This document shows positions 5,508 to 5,546 of a stretch of DNA of 5,546 bases, in pieces. The notes under the pieces were generated by a model, which ran no database searches, had not been told where the DNA came from, and worked only from the letters and a program-made list of their open reading frames with translations. The stretch lies in the NCBI GenBank assembly GCA_903903365.1, contig CAIUYS010000671.1:1-5546 (forward strand), read 5' to 3'. Position numbers and translations under genes: made by a program. Each line of letters opens with the position of its first letter. Position 1 is the stretch's first letter. This DNA is from an uncultured Methylococcaceae bacterium (GTDB lineage Bacteria > Pseudomonadota > Gammaproteobacteria > Methylococcales > Methylomonadaceae).

Positions 5508-5546
5508 CTGTAGGTCGGGTTAGGCGCTAGCCGTAACCCGACACAG
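5508..5546. repeat. REP-like palindrome with GTCGGGTTA arms at the window edge
   Basis: GTCGGGTTA (5514-5522) pairs with TAACCCGAC (5534-5542). GGC (5523-5525) with GCC (5530-5532) extends the stem past one bulged G. Outer CTGT (5508-5511) pairs with the final ACAG (5543-5546). The tip is GCTA. I recall GTCGGGTTA...TAACCCGAC units as abundant intergenic repeats in methanotrophs and other Proteobacteria. It may continue beyond the window. No T-run follows within the window, so a terminator role cannot be judged. Confidence 0.75.

Overview
This window looks like chromosomal DNA of a moderately AT-rich gammaproteobacterium. Four complete protein genes are readable. TrmL, the glycogen phosphorylase and the DUF3301-type membrane protein all look gammaproteobacterial. 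The intergenic DNA is crowded with short palindromic repeats of kinds I associate with methanotrophs of the order Methylococcales. That placement rests on memory of repeat styles and is only a lean.

Layout. Positions 1-973 hold no convincing gene. This stretch contains a pentanucleotide tandem repeat, a paired REP-like palindrome (300-376), two identical inverted 17-bp palindromes (490-506 and 592-608), a MITE-like nested inverted repeat (about 672-851) with a strong hairpin at its core, and a possible terminator for the leftward genes (874-913). Next, on the minus strand and reading right to left, come a small membrane-anchored DUF3301-type protein (4119-4451), glycogen/alpha-glucan phosphorylase glgP (1454-3955) and the tRNA wobble-ribose methyltransferase trmL (974-1444). 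glgP and trmL are only 9 bases apart and are probably co-transcribed. The DUF3301 gene is separated from glgP by 163 bases, so a separate glgP promoter is possible. On the plus strand, divergent from the DUF3301 gene, lies a cytoplasmic serine carboxylesterase/acyl-protein-thioesterase-like hydrolase (4685-5359). The shared 233-base divergent region contains three successive hairpins. The right end (5360-5546) is again repeat-type intergenic DNA, ending in a strong palindrome at the window edge.

How the parts fit. GlgP releases glucose-1-phosphate from storage glucan. TrmL modifies the wobble base of leucine tRNAs. The esterase probably hydrolyses small esters or thioesters. Apart from the likely glgP-trmL transcript, nothing shows that the genes form one pathway. 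No other glycogen gene, complete mobile element, CRISPR array or RNA gene is visible. The most unusual content is the non-coding DNA: several different palindrome families within about 1 kb, and the hairpin series between the divergent genes. I found no convincing new multi-gene system.
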